This document shows positions 1 through 14,100 of a stretch of DNA of 64,000 nt, one piece after another; position 1 is the stretch's first letter, and the number at the start of each line of letters is the position of its first letter. The stretch is from contig LUCM01001540.1 of the NCBI GenBank assembly GCA_008360955.1, forward strand, positions 1 to 64,000. The letters are read 5' to 3'. The position numbers were made by a program, and so were the translations under genes. The notes under the pieces were generated by a model that saw only the letters and a list, made by a program, of their open reading frames with translations, ran no database searches and was not told where the DNA came from. The stretch is from Fasciolopsis buskii (Eukaryota > Platyhelminthes > Trematoda > Plagiorchiida > Fasciolidae).

Positions 1-52
<52 letters not shown>
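1..52. repeat. (TA)n microsatellite
   Basis: A pure AT dinucleotide run, cut by the window edge. It lies directly at the 3' end of the antisense LINE fragment that follows, so it may be that element's tail rather than an independent microsatellite. Confidence 0.95.
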
Positions 53-55
<3 letters not shown>

Positions 56-876
56 TACTCAAAAACGAGCATAGTGCCGACGCAAAAACATGTAAATGGA
101 ACTGCGGAAGGCTGACAAACAAAAGGGAAAAATAATAAACCACAACAAACCGACTGTTTTTTTTTGTTTTCACTACACACATTTTGTCCTATTTTGGTTG
201 TTTTCTGGTCATTTTTAATGGGATGGGTTCTACAGGCAGGCCATACAGCATTTGCACCACTGAGTTCGGTTCTGAGTCACATCACTCGGCGTCCAACCAA
301 AACCTGTCCTCATCTCTTGGACCCCAACCAGAAAGGCGGGAAGCACAAACCGAGGCTAAGGCCGAGGCTAACTTCTTCATACCTTTATACCAGGTCAGCC
401 TGACCGCCACGTTGCTTCTTCCAGCCTTGCCCAGCACGTGGAAGAAGAGCACGAAAAGTTGGAGAATTGGCAGGCATGCGCATTACTTATCCAAACCACC
501 GAAGACGACGTAGAACGATTACCTCGATCAGAGGACGACTGTCTACACGAAACGCACGATAACGCACCTCGTCGTTGCTCATCCGATGTTCCTCCTAGAC
601 ATAGGCAATGCTTTGGAGACATCGGTAGTCAAGACCAGAAAGTCGCTGGGCATCCTCAATGAGAATAGACCAAGTCTCACAACCGTAAAGAACACTACGA
701 ACTGTGGCATTATGCACCCTTCCCTTGAGGGAACGTCGGATGTTCTGTCGGCGCCACAAGTGTGGTAGGTTTAAGAAAGCTGCTCTGGCCTTCGCGGTTT
801 GTGTACGGTGCTACATAGTAGCGTCCTTAAACTTGGCACAAGTTTATGATCTGTGGTTGTGAAATCAGAACCGAAC
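53..876 (-). mobile_element. Degenerate LINE (family beta) 3' end: RT C-terminal domain plus 3' UTR
   Basis: Read on the minus strand, about 840 to 288 encodes a broken non-LTR reverse-transcriptase C-terminal region. Recognisable pieces are KARAAFLNL, a LKGRVHNATVRSVL-like stretch, YGCETWSI, and WGPRDEDRFWL near 300. After a frameshift it ends TQNRTQWCKCCMACL and a stop at about 230, followed by a 3' UTR that runs into the TA tract. Several stops and frameshifts make it inactive. The domain order matches RTE/CR1-type LINE ORF2 proteins (established family knowledge); the exact clade is not resolved. The segment 60-287 plus 850-876 recurs at 14160-14426 without the middle part. Confidence 0.75.
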
Positions 877-1550
877 TGCAAATTTGCTTCCCAAACAAAC
901 AGATGGTAAGTCTTACCCGCCTGGCCTGAACAAAATATTGCTTGGGTCCTTGTGAGCAGGTTGTCCTCCGTGATCGCAGCAAGTGGCTGTGATGAGCAGA
1001 AAGGCAGTTTTCGACTTTAAGCTGAAGAAACTAATCCCATACTTTGTATTACATATTCACGTCGATACAGCAGGCCTAGTCCTCAACAACAACCAGATGG
1101 AGCAGAAGTCTTAAATGATTACCCGACGTTGGGTTTAATCCGCACGGAACAGGATCGTAGTTGAAAGTCAGATAATTGTGAATTGTAATACATTAACACT
1201 TGGGATAGAAATCAATACACAGAGCCGTGTTAGTGAAGAGCGTCCAGCTGCTGCAAAAAAATGATAGTGAGTGAAGGAAGCTAGTAGTCTGTGGCATGCT
1301 TTATTCCGCGGAAATTTAAGTTTACGGTGCATCAAAAGGGAAATCAGTTAGACAGATAAGTAATGACCATGCGAAGACGAGTCACAAAACAATAGCCTAA
1401 TGTCCCAGTGAGGTAGGAGCACTCAGCTTATGGTCCGCTGATTCGCCCTAACTCCAGCGTGCGGGAAATCGGGGAGTTTTCACATTGGAATTTTTTTACT
1501 TTCTTATTATCTTGTCGTGTGTTCTTTTGTTCATTGTTCTGGTTATTCTC
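877..1550. other. Unassigned sequence upstream of MAU2
   Basis: No coding signal, recognised repeat or clear promoter motif was seen. The MAU2 promoter could lie here or further upstream, because a 5' UTR intron is likely. Confidence 0.4.
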
Positions 1551-1623
1551 AGTAATTAAATCGAAGTTTGTGATCTTCCATTTATTAGGTCAGTTTTATT
1601 TAATGGACTGAATTATTCTGGAA
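1551..1623 (+). promoter_or_regulatory. MAU2: Probable splice acceptor and 5' UTR of MAU2
   Basis: A long T-rich tract ends in an AG at 1551-1552, which would start a 71-nt non-coding leader before the ATG at 1624. This could be a cis 5' UTR intron acceptor or a trans-splicing acceptor, since flatworms are known to use spliced leaders. An in-frame TGA at 1609-1611 lies between the acceptor and the ATG. Transcript data would decide between the two. Confidence 0.45.
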
Positions 1624-2181
1624 ATGAACCCATCTGTTGCATCTGCTGGGCTCCCAACCACTACGAAGATTTCTGCTCCCCAGTTAATGTCGGATCCTCA
1701 GCTTTGGCCTTCGGCCAACCCTCCCTTCATGCCACACAAGAACACCGCTATCCCCGCAACTCTGTCAAGTTTTTCGGATTCCATTGCACCACCTCCGCCG
1801 TCACAACAGGTAGCTACTACCGCACCCGGGCTCCAGTCAGCATCTCTAAATCAACCAGAGGCACCAATGGATGCTAATATGATATCCGATTGTTATGCTT
1901 CTTTGTTGGGTCTTGCTGAGACGTTTCGAACGATGAGTCCTCCAAATATGCGGTTAGCAGTGCATTGTCTCAAAGCGGCTTTAAATTTCAAGCTTCCAGT
2001 TAATCTAGAAGCTCGTACACATCTACAAATTGGCCGGCTTCTTTTTCACTACAGTAAAAGCGACGAGCAGACCAAGTCACATCTTGAGAAAGCTCGGACA
2101 CTTGGAGCTCATTTGCGTGCTAAAGATGATTCAATCAAGTTTGAAGCCGCTGCTCTTTTGGCTGAGTTTTTCGAGCGTAAG
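1624..2181 (+). CDS. MAU2: MAU2 exon 1
   Basis: Encodes residues 1-186. Residues 1-80 are low-complexity, rich in Pro, Ser, Thr and Ala. Homology to MAU2 begins near residue 88 (SLLGLAETFRTMSPPN) and covers the first TPR helices, ending FFERK. The start was chosen because an in-frame TGA lies at 1609-1611; an internal ATG at 1867 (MDANMISD) just before the conserved core is the alternative. The donor GTGAAT begins at 2182 after a complete codon; downstream the frame reads into low-quality sequence and stops. Confidence 0.93.
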
Positions 2182-5100
2182 GTGAATGAAACCAAGTTAT
2201 CTTTAACACCGACATTCTTTCTGTATTTCTACTGTTGTCACTATTTCTGGAGACTTTTGCCATCTCTGGGTCATTCATTCCATCAGGTGAAGTTATTTGT
2301 TTGAGACATTTAAAACCGTGTTGCGCTGCTTAGCTTGGCATTAATTTCTAACTTAGATCATTAGCACTCTGAGTAAAAAAGCAACTTTCAGGTTGTTATG
2401 CTGCGTAAGAGCATTATCATATAGATCTGAAGATTTTTGTCATTATCTTTGATTTTCCTCGAGAGCTTTGAATTTTTCTACTGTTTGCGGAAGCAATCTT
2501 TGGGCGACTTACCAAATCCCAAGATTTGAAATCGTCTGGCCATAATGCGCCTTTTGTTCAGTGACCGTTCTGCTGAATGTGCCAGGTTATAGTCGGCAAT
2601 TTTCAACATTACTGGTTTGTTTCTGACTTTAATCGTTTGTATATTCACACAGTCATTTCTCGATTAGTGTAACTCTTTTGCGGTTCCGTGAAGACAGCTG
2701 TAAAATGGATGGTATTGTATTGTGTTCTATAGAATTTTATGTACAATAAATGATGTCGCATTTCAGTCAAAAATGTAAAGGCAAAAACAAAATAGAAAAA
2801 AAATGAAATGAGGATACACTCATCACCTCGTGAAAAATATAAAAACTTATCGAGAAATAATCATAGCACATTATGGTATTTTGCTCAGGTATTCATCTGA
2901 AACCCAGTCACGATTTGTCAAAATTCGTGCTTTATATGGGACAGTGGAGTTCCATGTCACAACGAGACTACACCTGGACGTGGTGTGACGGCTTGCGTGC
3001 TTCCATGATCCAACGAGCTATACAGGATGGCTTATCTCAAGCCGAAGATCCTATCATGCCCGGAAGGTCAATGGGTAGAGGTCTGACGAAGTAGTATTCT
3101 GGTCCTTCAAGTTGGGGAGTGATTTCGTAGTACACATCAGTTCCGGAAAAAACGATAAGGAAACTAATTGATAGCCAAAGTAGATGCGCTCCACATCAAG
3201 CCCATTCCCCGCTGCACGTTGCAGGTCATCTCGTCAGAACCAAATTCTGGTTGAAGAACCCAATTCGTTCTTTCCTGCTTAAGCCGCTGACTCCCTAGCC
3301 AGACCCGTCCATCATTCTCACATGATTACAAACAGCCTACAAATAATTCCATACTGCATCGGGTCGTCACGCGTAAAGGATAATCAAGACCGCCGATGCC
3401 ACATTGCATTGACCGAGCCCTGGGTAAATGAAAGTATAATTATTTCTGGTGTTCTCTGTATTGTGGTCGGGAGTTTGCGTTCTCTTTTTGTGATTTTCAT
3501 ATGTTCTTGTCTTCTCTGGGGCCGCCGCTCTTAACATCCTATATCTTCTTTTGTCCCTCGAGTCTTCTAGTGCGTCCTATAGTTCCTCTGATCGAAATGC
3601 CCGATAAATTGGCACGTCTGTTGTCAAGCATGTAGCAGTGCGTTTTCTAGTCCGTCACTCACATTTTCTTCAAGCCTACGTCACCTCTGCAACTGGTTTC
3701 TCAAGATGCTCACTTGAATGCATGCTGTCCAACAGCCATTTTGTCGCGACACAGTGGATCTCACTTTCGATTGATAGTGTCTCGTGTAGTGAAATCACGA
3801 ATTCAGGATATCGAGGTGAGTAAGTAATCAGTCTGAATTGCGCCGAAATGTCTCGTCAAACATAATTCCCTTCCACACATCGGGGGAAGACGAAGCACCC
3901 CAGCCTGGGGATCAACGCGGGTAAGGAATTAATCTTGAGTGAGAAAGCTGAACGGCTTCTAGACTGTATCTCCATCAACAGTCCGGCTATTGCCCATGTA
4001 CTGCAGGTAACAGTCGACATCTCGAAAGGACCTAGTGTTAAGCGCAGTTTAAATTTTATTTCGGCATACGCTCCAACAAGACCTAGAGCATGACGTGAGA
4101 AAGACGAATTTACCGTACCATCCGCACCCTTGGTGCAGTAAGAGCAAACGCCTGACATGTGGTGGTAAGCTAGTGAATTTAAATTTTACAATTATAAAAC
4201 ATTAGCTGCATCGGTAATCCTGTTTAAAGTGGCGAAGCCCTGCCATGCACAGCGAACAGTACAACGGAAAGACTATCTCCAGATTCTGTGCAGATAATTC
4301 ATTTTTCTATCCAATACGAATTTCCGACAGCAAGCCTCTGCGGTCGCCAACAGTGACATGCGCTCTTAACACTTGTCAGATCAATCTAAGTCAGAACGAC
4401 CATAACCGGTTGGCGGCGTTCCTGTCCAGAACCGTAGATACATACAGGGACCACGTAAATCAGCCAAATCGGCACCATAGCGTATAAATATTTAATGGCG
4501 AATTTCTTGCTGAGCTCTAACGGGCATTGACGGCAGGCCACAAAACCCGATGGCTGATCGAAACCGTTGTCTGATTCGCGTTGTTTCATAAATAGACTAC
4601 GAATAGAAACTATCCGAGGGACTAAGAACCGCCGAACCGAAATAAGCAAATGATAACGATCATAGGGATCAAAATTAAAGCAGCTAATGCATCTTGCCGC
4701 AAATTATGCCTGCGGTCCTAAGAATCTAGCCGTTTCCATCAAAAACACTGGGGGATCTCGCCAAAGCGTCGACTAACGTCTAACTTAGACGGCAAAAACC
4801 AGCAGCTGTTAAATCATGAAAGGAATGAATACAAATCGTCATATTCAAGCCAAGTGATCTGAAGCCTAACGAAATGACCTGCGCAAAAACTGGTGGGGGA
4901 TTAAGGTAGCCGATAGAATAGGAATTGCGTCCCGCTCAGAGTAACAGTCCCAAGGATAGTTTAAGCTTATGCGCGACAGGGATAGGCGGCGAAATCTCGG
5001 ATATGAAGTCGTGTGCGATAAGGACGAGAGAAGCTCCATCCATAGGTAGATTCAAAAGACGGCATCGGTTGGGCATGAGCCATTCAAAGGTACATTTAAT

Positions 5101-8100
5101 ACTGTCCACAATGCAAACAGTATTTCATCCGACGTCTGAGCAGTAAATCCTGGATGTCCACTTGATCCCCAACGGAAACGAAGTGGACTCGAATATATCG
5201 GCTTCATGAAATGGGGGAAGCATGTGGTCTCTGGGTGACAAACCCCAGTTCTTACTCAAACGAAAGATGGAGAAAGTCACTGAAAAATTGCTTATCCTCT
5301 TTACTTCCGAATTGGAACGAGGAACGGATTCCGAATACTCGTGGAGTAATCACTGATTGTAACCCATTTCCAAAGAAGCGGCACAACATGCTGCACCAAC
5401 AATCATTCGTGGAATTAAATTAACTTCGATATTTACTAATGTAACTCGACAATGCTGCGCCGTTTGACACCGAATTCGCCAGAAGTAATATCACGCGAAA
5501 ACAACGAGCCGAATCGGCAGTCAGTTACAATCGACCAGATATCCAATTCCCGGAACAAAGTCAAAACACACCAGAAAACCAAACCACGCACCGCCAGCCC
5601 AAGATCGTAAGTCTACTCGACTTGAAAGTACTTCTACCGCGTGAATGGGAACCTGCACTATTCCAGTGCCTCCAGGCGAAAGCCACAAGGCAAAACGCAA
5701 GATCGTAAAACCTTTGCGAGCACATACTCGCATAGCTCTGGTCACAGTGAAGAATACGATGAGCAATCGAGTTCATTCAAAAATCGACTGGTGGCCGTTT
5801 ACAACGGTTCCCATCCTTCCATTCTTGTCAACTTCGTCATGGACAAGGTGTGGAAGATCGCTTAGAGGTCTTCGGAGATTAGGAATCAAAACTGGGAAAA
5901 TGAGGCAACTATTGATCTAAGATACGCAGAAGACGTCGTGATGCCTGTTCGAGGTCTGCGGATCAGCATACCGGTCCATTCAGAATAGACCTGTACGAGA
6001 ATCGTTGCTCGGTTTGGCCTGTGCTTTGCATCTTCAAATGCAAAACCTGCTGTACAGGGACTGACGACGCGCAAGCGCCGAACTGATCCACTGGATGGAG
6101 AGGAAGCCAACACCTAAACTACTTGGTGCATGGCTTTCAATCGAAATGGTACTCGTGATTAGAGTAATAGTTGCTATATTATCCAAGCTCGGCAGCTATA
6201 CGGCTGGACTTATAGCACTTGACTTGGCCGATAAATTTCACCAAAGGAAAGATCGTGAATGTACTGTGCTAGCAGGGGCTCAGTTCTATTGTAACGGTTC
6301 AGACGTGGAATGTATCCGTTGGGGGCGCGATATCGTCCGGTTGCAGGTTTTCGACAAAATCCGATGTTCACGAATAGTATGTAGATGGATTGGAATACCG
6401 GTACGTAATATTGAGGTTAAGGAATCTGGTAATGGGATGCCCTAACTTCTGAGAACAAGACCTGTTTCAGCCGTATGAAACATTGGTAGACTCGCTGGTT
6501 GGGTCACGTGTTGCGTGATGCGAACACACGTCTACCATACCGAGCACTATTGATGTTCTCCTGAAAAGGAAAAGCCATGTGGAGGCCAATCAGAATGAAC
6601 GGCAAACGTGGAATGAAGAAATGTATAGCGAACTTAGGTAAGTAAGGTGTCTCACGCTTCGGGTTGGGTTACGGAAAAGATACCGTCAGACTAGCTGGTC
6701 TGGAGACACTGAAAGAATGTGGCTGAACCGTGAACAGTGCACGATCCTATTATCACCTTTTCTTTATACGAATCAGAATGACTTGAGTAACATGTAGCGT
6801 TTGTACAGTTATAGAAACTGGTTATTCGTGTTTGGCTGCATAGCATCTATCATTTCCCTTCCTGATGTAAGGTCCACCTGTCCCGTTGGATATTCCAACC
6901 TTTTATATATAATCGCTGTAAACCTAGGGAACAGGCAGCGGTCCCGTGAGAGCTATATTGCCTGCGTTAATCGGCGACCGAAGATGAACGGGGAGTCTTA
7001 AATGATAATTTATTCTAGATGCAGAAACGCACAATGCGTATCGTTGAAATAAATGAGACGCGGCAACTCATGAAAGCAATCATTGTAACAGAGGAAAGAC
7101 ATAGTAAACTAGCAGAAATTTAGCGAATAATTCTCCACAATTTAAATACACAGATATTAGGACAATTCATTTAAATCGTAAAAGACACACGCTAGTAAAT
7201 TGATAGTTAAAAGTCGGCTGGATTAGAGAGAAGAAAACGGTAAATGAACAGTACCCTGAAGCACGCCTGAGTTGTTAAGCAACGGTTTTGAATTTTCACC
7301 GTCCATTCGTGTACACTGGGTTCGGTTTGTGAAGTAGTAAGACAGTCATGCTAATAATTGCCTTGGACAACCGAATGTTTCCAGTTTGTGAAGTAGAAGA
7401 GACCATGGGATCGAATCAAATACCGACGAATTGTCTAGAAAGACGCAACGCACAGATTTCATTGATGCGCTTAAGGACCTACAAATGTGGTGAATGAGGG
7501 AGGCGACAGTGTCCAAAGTGGACTTGTTAGATTCATAGGCAAACTGAAAGGGGTCGTTAGGAGGATACGTAGAAAACCGCAAGCGCTTAAGTATAGCCCG
7601 CACCGTCAGTTTAGGACCAGAGCATGTTAAGGCGATGGGGCGGTGGGGCAACAGAACTGCTAGATTTTGGGATGGGAATAATAGTGACGTGTCTCGAACA
7701 GTCAGGGATGGAAGACGAAATTCATGATGAGATAATTAGAGAAGTAAATGGATCTATCAGAGCCATAGCACCATACCTTAAAAGAGCTGAAGTCACACTG
7801 TCAGAACCAAACCCTTGTGGTAATTTTATTGGTCTGGAGATGGTCGAGCACGTCTTCCCTAGAAAAACGTGTAAGTGTCTTGTCATTATCCTGTCCGAAT
7901 ATGATTGGGCTATGAGTGGAAAAATGGATGAGAGCATGATTGATGCTTTCAGCATCTGCAGAAGTTTTCGTATGCTTCCTCTTCCCACAAAACAGTCGAA
8001 TGCCTAGCTTTAGGAATCGGTTGTTTTTACCACTCAGGAGTCGGCTAGCGAATGTAGTGTCGATGCGTTTGGTTTCAGCTTTTATTAGGTTAGAAATATA

Positions 8101-11100
8101 CCGCACCCTTGAGTTATTACGAGATTTGTAGAAGTGCTCCTTGCATCTTCTTAGAGATTTCAGTTTCTGGATTTAGATACGGCCATTTAAGGGGCAGCAG
8201 ATATCAAAGATTGCGTTGGCCGTCCCTGTGAAATGTTTGACGTTGTCATTGAGCTGGGGTTCAAAAGAGAAACAGAAATGCGAATGAAAGGGGGTTCTGG
8301 AGAATAAGCATGTGGTGTGAAAAGTTACAGAAGAGAACTCGGATTTGATTTATTTGCCTGAACAAACGGAAGGCTGAACTAGAGTATATCTTCAGCCTTA
8401 ACAGAAACAGACGATGTTCACTACTTGAAATTAGAGCACGCAGTTTCGGGGAAAGTAGATCGGGGTGCTTGGTAATAACTGTCTAAAATGGGGCCGCCTC
8501 TGGTGGGAGAAACGCAGAGGTCAGCCAAATCACCCAGTCAGTGGTAGGCTAGATGTAAGATTGAAATCGCCTACCATAATATGCAGATTATCCTCAAGAA
8601 GAGGAACAATAAATATAAGAAGAGTCGAAAACTGATGCGGTATTTGTTGCGATCTAAAAGAGGCAATGTATAAATTCGATATGATAGTGTTTGTATGGCG
8701 AGAAAACCTAGGATGACACTGCCACGAGGCATTCAATTCCGTCTAATAAGTACGTACAAACAACTTCGGATTTGCCAGACCAGAAGGAGTTTATGTATGT
8801 GGCCACATCGCCTTCAGACTGCTTGTCCGAAACTCTGTCTTGCCGATGGAGTCTGAAGCTATCTATCGACTCGAGTGAATCAGCGATATCCGGGTTCAGC
8901 CACGATTCTTTTATGCAGATGACGCACATGTGTACATGGATCGGTGATTGAAGTGTGAGGAGTAGATCCGACGTTTTCCTAAGGCGGATTTTGGTACTCA
9001 ACAATGCCGGAATGAACGTCTTGGCTGGAAGTGTGCATTTAAGAGCTGCCTGCCACTCAGCACGAGTGGCTATTTTTGATAAATGAGATCATTGAGGTGC
9101 AGGATCTTCGAATTAAGGAGATTCTGAGGGAAACATTCAATTCCTTTTCCTTGTTAATCCTAATTTTAGGCTTAAGACCTTGATTGTATTAAAACGGCTT
9201 TATGCACTTATCTCCTTTGCTCTGTTTTTTTCAAATTTGACGGGGCTAACACTCACTGACTTCCATGAATCTTGCCGTCAACTTCACTGTCACAGGGTAA
9301 ACGTTATGAGGCCATCTGTATTCTGAACGATGCGATCCGCTTGTCTAACAATAATCCCTACTGGCACTGCCGGTTGCTTTTGGAATTGGCGGTGAGTCAT
9401 GACATAACTCTTTTGTACTGCTATGTATTTGGTGAAATTTACGGCAGCCACCACTACCCTGACAATGGTTCGTGTTTTTAATCAGGCGGTTGGGGTTTCT
9501 ACTTATTCGTCAATTAATCAAATTGTTGTTGTAGGAATTGTTGTTGTGTTTCAGCTTGATGGTTTCAAACTTCTCCCGTTCTGCTGGGTTGGCATTCACC
9601 CCGTAACCTTGCTTCATCGCCGATCGAGATGCTGAATCGGTACACAACTGGGAATGCTACTTCAGCTCTTGAAGAAGACCGTCAGTTTGAGCTGCCAACA
9701 CACTCATTTTATTCAAGTGTATGTTGTTATTCTATCACTCTGTCTGTTACAGGCCCCTTATGTAACACCCGTTTTACTTATAGGATGTTGCGAATTGATA
9801 ACCTTGCATGTTCATGTAAGATTAATGGTTATACATTGAAATGAACTGCATTAAAAGCACCGTAAGATTTGCAGATTTTAACGGTTCATTCTTCCTTGAA
9901 TCCCCCTTTCACGCACGGGTACTAAGTTTTGGAGATATATGTCTTATGTTCTACAACAAAATTGGAATTTTCCTCCTTTTACAAAAGCGTCATTTGTCTT
10001 TGTGGTCATGTCTTACTCGTTTTTAATTATTTGATGCATCGATCACAGTGCTTGTTGCTTGATATGTCAGAAGTAAAGTTCCGCTTTTACTATTTATCTG
10101 GACATTTGTTCACCAACTTATTTTACGAGTGGGAAATTATTTCATTTTTGAGAATTCATTTGTCTCTTGTCATCCACGCCAGTGTCCTACTTGGTTTAAG
10201 CGATATCGTTTATTTTATATCCGAGAATGTTAGCCCACTATCACACGTGGACCTCATGTCTGACTTCTTTTACTTTGATCTTTTTCGTAAATTCTTACAG
10301 CAAGCCCATGTCACCGAAAGAGATGTTAATTCGGCGTGCGAAATATTAGCTATGGGCTCAGAATTCTCACAAATGCACAATTCGGACTATACCCGAGGCT
10401 TGTTCCTGCTGAGCAAATGCATGGTTAGTTTCAGGTGTCCTGTTTTGCGTTGCCTTTCTGTGGCGCTTAACTGTTTTCATTACTCACAAATATAGTCAGT
10501 AGCCAAATTATTCGTAGCAAATATTAGGCGATTTCAACAGTTTCCCCGGCACCCCGCGAAAAATTTCTTGGCAGTGAGTATATTAACATTCAGATGCGTA
10601 GCTTGTTTCCCATGTAAGCCTCAGTAAAAATTACGTTAGAAATATACTAAATGACATTCAACGATATATATATATATATATTCATACTGCAAACAAATAC
10701 GTTGTGGGTTGGTCAACGACGTGCATCGGAGAAGTTCCGTGTGTGTAAATTATCAAAATTAACTCGAAAGGGAAGCCTCAAGTAAACCTGACGCCAGCTA
10801 GATGGCAAAAATAGAAACGATTATCAAAATTACATCATACACAAACCGCTCAAGCATCACAGACACTCACACTAATCTCCATCCAGCGAAACACCGGTAT
10901 GTCGAACCAATCTAAGATTTCTCGAATGACCAGCTGGTTCCAAACGAAAATTGTGCTATTAAAAGGGCTGACGTTCAACCACACCAACACCGAGCATTCC
11001 AAATTCGTCGCCTCTATTGAATTCGCATTTCAGAAGTGCCTACTGACAGAGGAGACGCGCCAGGGCATGTCATCGAAAATCTATCAACAAGTCGCACAAT

Positions 11101-14100
11101 TTAGGTGAAAGTACCACTTACCTGACAACGAAATCATAGCTTTAAAGACACTGCAAAAGTCGTGAAATAGTCATAATTCCGTCAGCCAAGGGTATAGCAG
11201 TATCAATGCTCGACAATATCGAATACCAAAAATAGATGAAAGTATTGTTGAGTGACAACGGGACCTACCAACCAGTGAAAAAACTTCGAGCCGAAATCAA
11301 CAGAAATCCGAACTGTTTGAAAAATGCAAGAAAACCAGCGGAGAATAGCGGAAACAAATAAAGCTAGCGGAGGGACCGGATCCCAGGACTTCCTAAATTT
11401 CATAAACCAGAAGTACTACTTAGACCCATCGTTGCGTCAACAGCAGCACCAAACTGTCCGCGACCAGAGTAACTTTTCCGTCTCCAAAATCTATTCCTAA
11501 CACAGGACCAACACGACACTAGGAGTTTTACCACGTTCCTGGAGCACCTCAAATATCCTAAGTTAAAAACAAACGAAATTATGATCTCACTTGACGTCGC
11601 ATCGTTGTTTACAAATATTCCAAAGCAGATGGCATTGGGCGGCATCCGCCATGTTATGGGGAAACACTTTGACTTGTCTGACAGAGTGAAGATGTTCTGA
11701 GGTGATATCATGAGTTCGGGTTTTCATGTGTATGGAAACATGTACATTTTGACATGACTATACAGACATCTAGGAGGAACGTCCATGGCATCGCCACTAT
11801 CAGGCCTGTCAGCTGATGCAACCATGAAACAGTTCGAGGCAAAAGCATTCGAAGCCTGCTGTCCACGTCTGTGGATTCCATAGGTTGGCGACACTTTATG
11901 TTAGGAAAAGCACAACTAGATCAATTTCAACATATGAAGACGATAGTGTCCAACATAACATTCAGCAAGAAAGAAGCGATAGACTCGACAATGCCCTTTC
12001 CCGACGTACTTATTATTAAACGTCTATGGAAAACTAACTGTGACGAACCGCGTAGTCAGCTTCAAAGACAACCATCCAACGTGTCACCTAAGTGCTTTAC
12101 GCATGCCCCGTTTCAGGGGGCTGATTCACACCGTAGCTACGAAACGAGAGCACCCCAGATTGTTCAAGTTATTCGCGGCCAACAGATATCCAAAATCTTT
12201 CATCAACGCCTTTGTTCACAGAAAACAGAAAACAAATACCAGCAATACCAAATGGATCTTCGTAATTCCGTACATACAGCGAATATCCGAAGCTGTCCAA
12301 CACACCTTACGTCCATTGGATATCACAATCGCCCACAAACCGATAGGCACCCTGAGATCCACTCTATTCAACGGAAAAAATCTCATAGACCAGCACGACT
12401 GATCGGATTTAGTTTATGCCATCCCCTGCCTCGGATATGATAAACAATTCGTCGGTAAGGTAGAGAAACAATTAAGCACACGCCTAAACAAACGTAGCGC
12501 TGATCAATATTCACAAATACGGAACCACTATTCAAAACGGGCCAAGAGGTCAAGTTGAGAGAAGTCATCCGGGCAAACAAAGATGGAGGATGGCCTGATT
12601 CTCGAAACCCTTTTCCGAAACAACTCGTTCAATTGATATGTCGAAATTGATAAACATTACGTCACCTCAACGAGATCCACGATAGGACTGACGAAAATTT
12701 TCAAATCCATTGAGACGGACAGACGGGCAACGTACCAAAATAATCGGAATTAACGACTCCATTCAACTACTCACTCGGGTTTGACAGTGTGTCCTAGCTG
12801 GGATCCAAACGCTGCAATGAACTCCCTAAATTAGTGTACGCATTTTAATCTCTGTAGATGTAATATATATATATATATATATATATATATCATAGCAGGT
12901 TAGATAATGTTCTTTGTCAGTCTTTGCAGTCAGTTTGATATACAACGTTCGATTCTCGTCAGCCTTCGGTTCTTTGGTCTTCAATAGACTCTTTCGTAGG
13001 GTTCTTGTTGGCTTGTATGCCACTTCAATTCCATGGAGCTTGAGTAATCTTGTTGTCACTTCAGAGATGCGTTTGATATACGGCAGGACGATTCGCGTTT
13101 TGGTTTTCTCGGCGATTGTCTTTCGGCACTGTTTTTTGTTGGTGCTTCGTCTGATGAATTTTCGTGTGTAGCCGTCACGCAGAAACATTTGAAACAGATG
13201 TTTTCTTCTTCTTTACTTCGCACCGCGGTGTTGCAGTGAGATTGTGCTCTTTTGGACATTGTCTTGATGCAGCTTTTCTTGTGGCAGCTTAGTTGGTTGC
13301 TTTGAAATTGTGGGATTTGATCTGTTTACCCGTTTCTGAACGTTAGCCTTACCTTACCACCGAAAATCCTCCGACAAATCACCGTGTGATTCTTAAGTGG
13401 ACTTATCAGTCATCCACGCTCCTAGCGATTGAAATGAGATTCTGTTAAGTGAGAAATAGTTTGTTTTAAAGGATATCTCGGGAATTTCAGCTGGTGTTTT
13501 TCCCTAGCGTAAAACGACTTACTTGACTGGCGATCCATCGGAGGAATTTCTTTACCAGATCGGGAATGTTTGTAAGTTCGGAATTTCGAATGTGCCGTGC
13601 AGCCTTAGATTCCGGTAAGGAAGTTACTGGACTGAAGTCCTTGGGCTTTCACATGGAAACAGTCAACGTCACATCGAAAACAAACCATAACATCAGAAAA
13701 CGTGAATGTCCGCGGACAGGCAAAAAACGAGCTCGATTGGAATTGTATGTTGTCAAGATGAGTCTTTGGTAATGAAGTATTCTTCGGCATTATGCACGAA
13801 TTGATTTTCGCTGACCTTAGTAAATTCGTCAGCACACAATCGAGGTGAGTCTCAATATCTTTAGAAGTTTGGCTGAATCCTGTTTTACTCTGCGACATTA
13901 GGTATACAGAAATTAACTCTTTTCTTTGAGTGGCATGGGAGAAAATTAGGAAAACCATATTCGGTGAACTGTGTCGTGCGGCTGCCTACTTTGAACCCGC
14001 AAAATGTCCCCGCACGACAGTTAGAAATAATAAGAGATAAGACGGAGTACCACAGTCGGTGGTTTTCTTACATTAGTGATCTTTCTTCCTCCATCTCACG

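Noticed and set aside
12914..13171. A + strand open frame
   Set aside because: It is the shadow of the antisense PLE coding sequence, whose motifs are clear on the minus strand.
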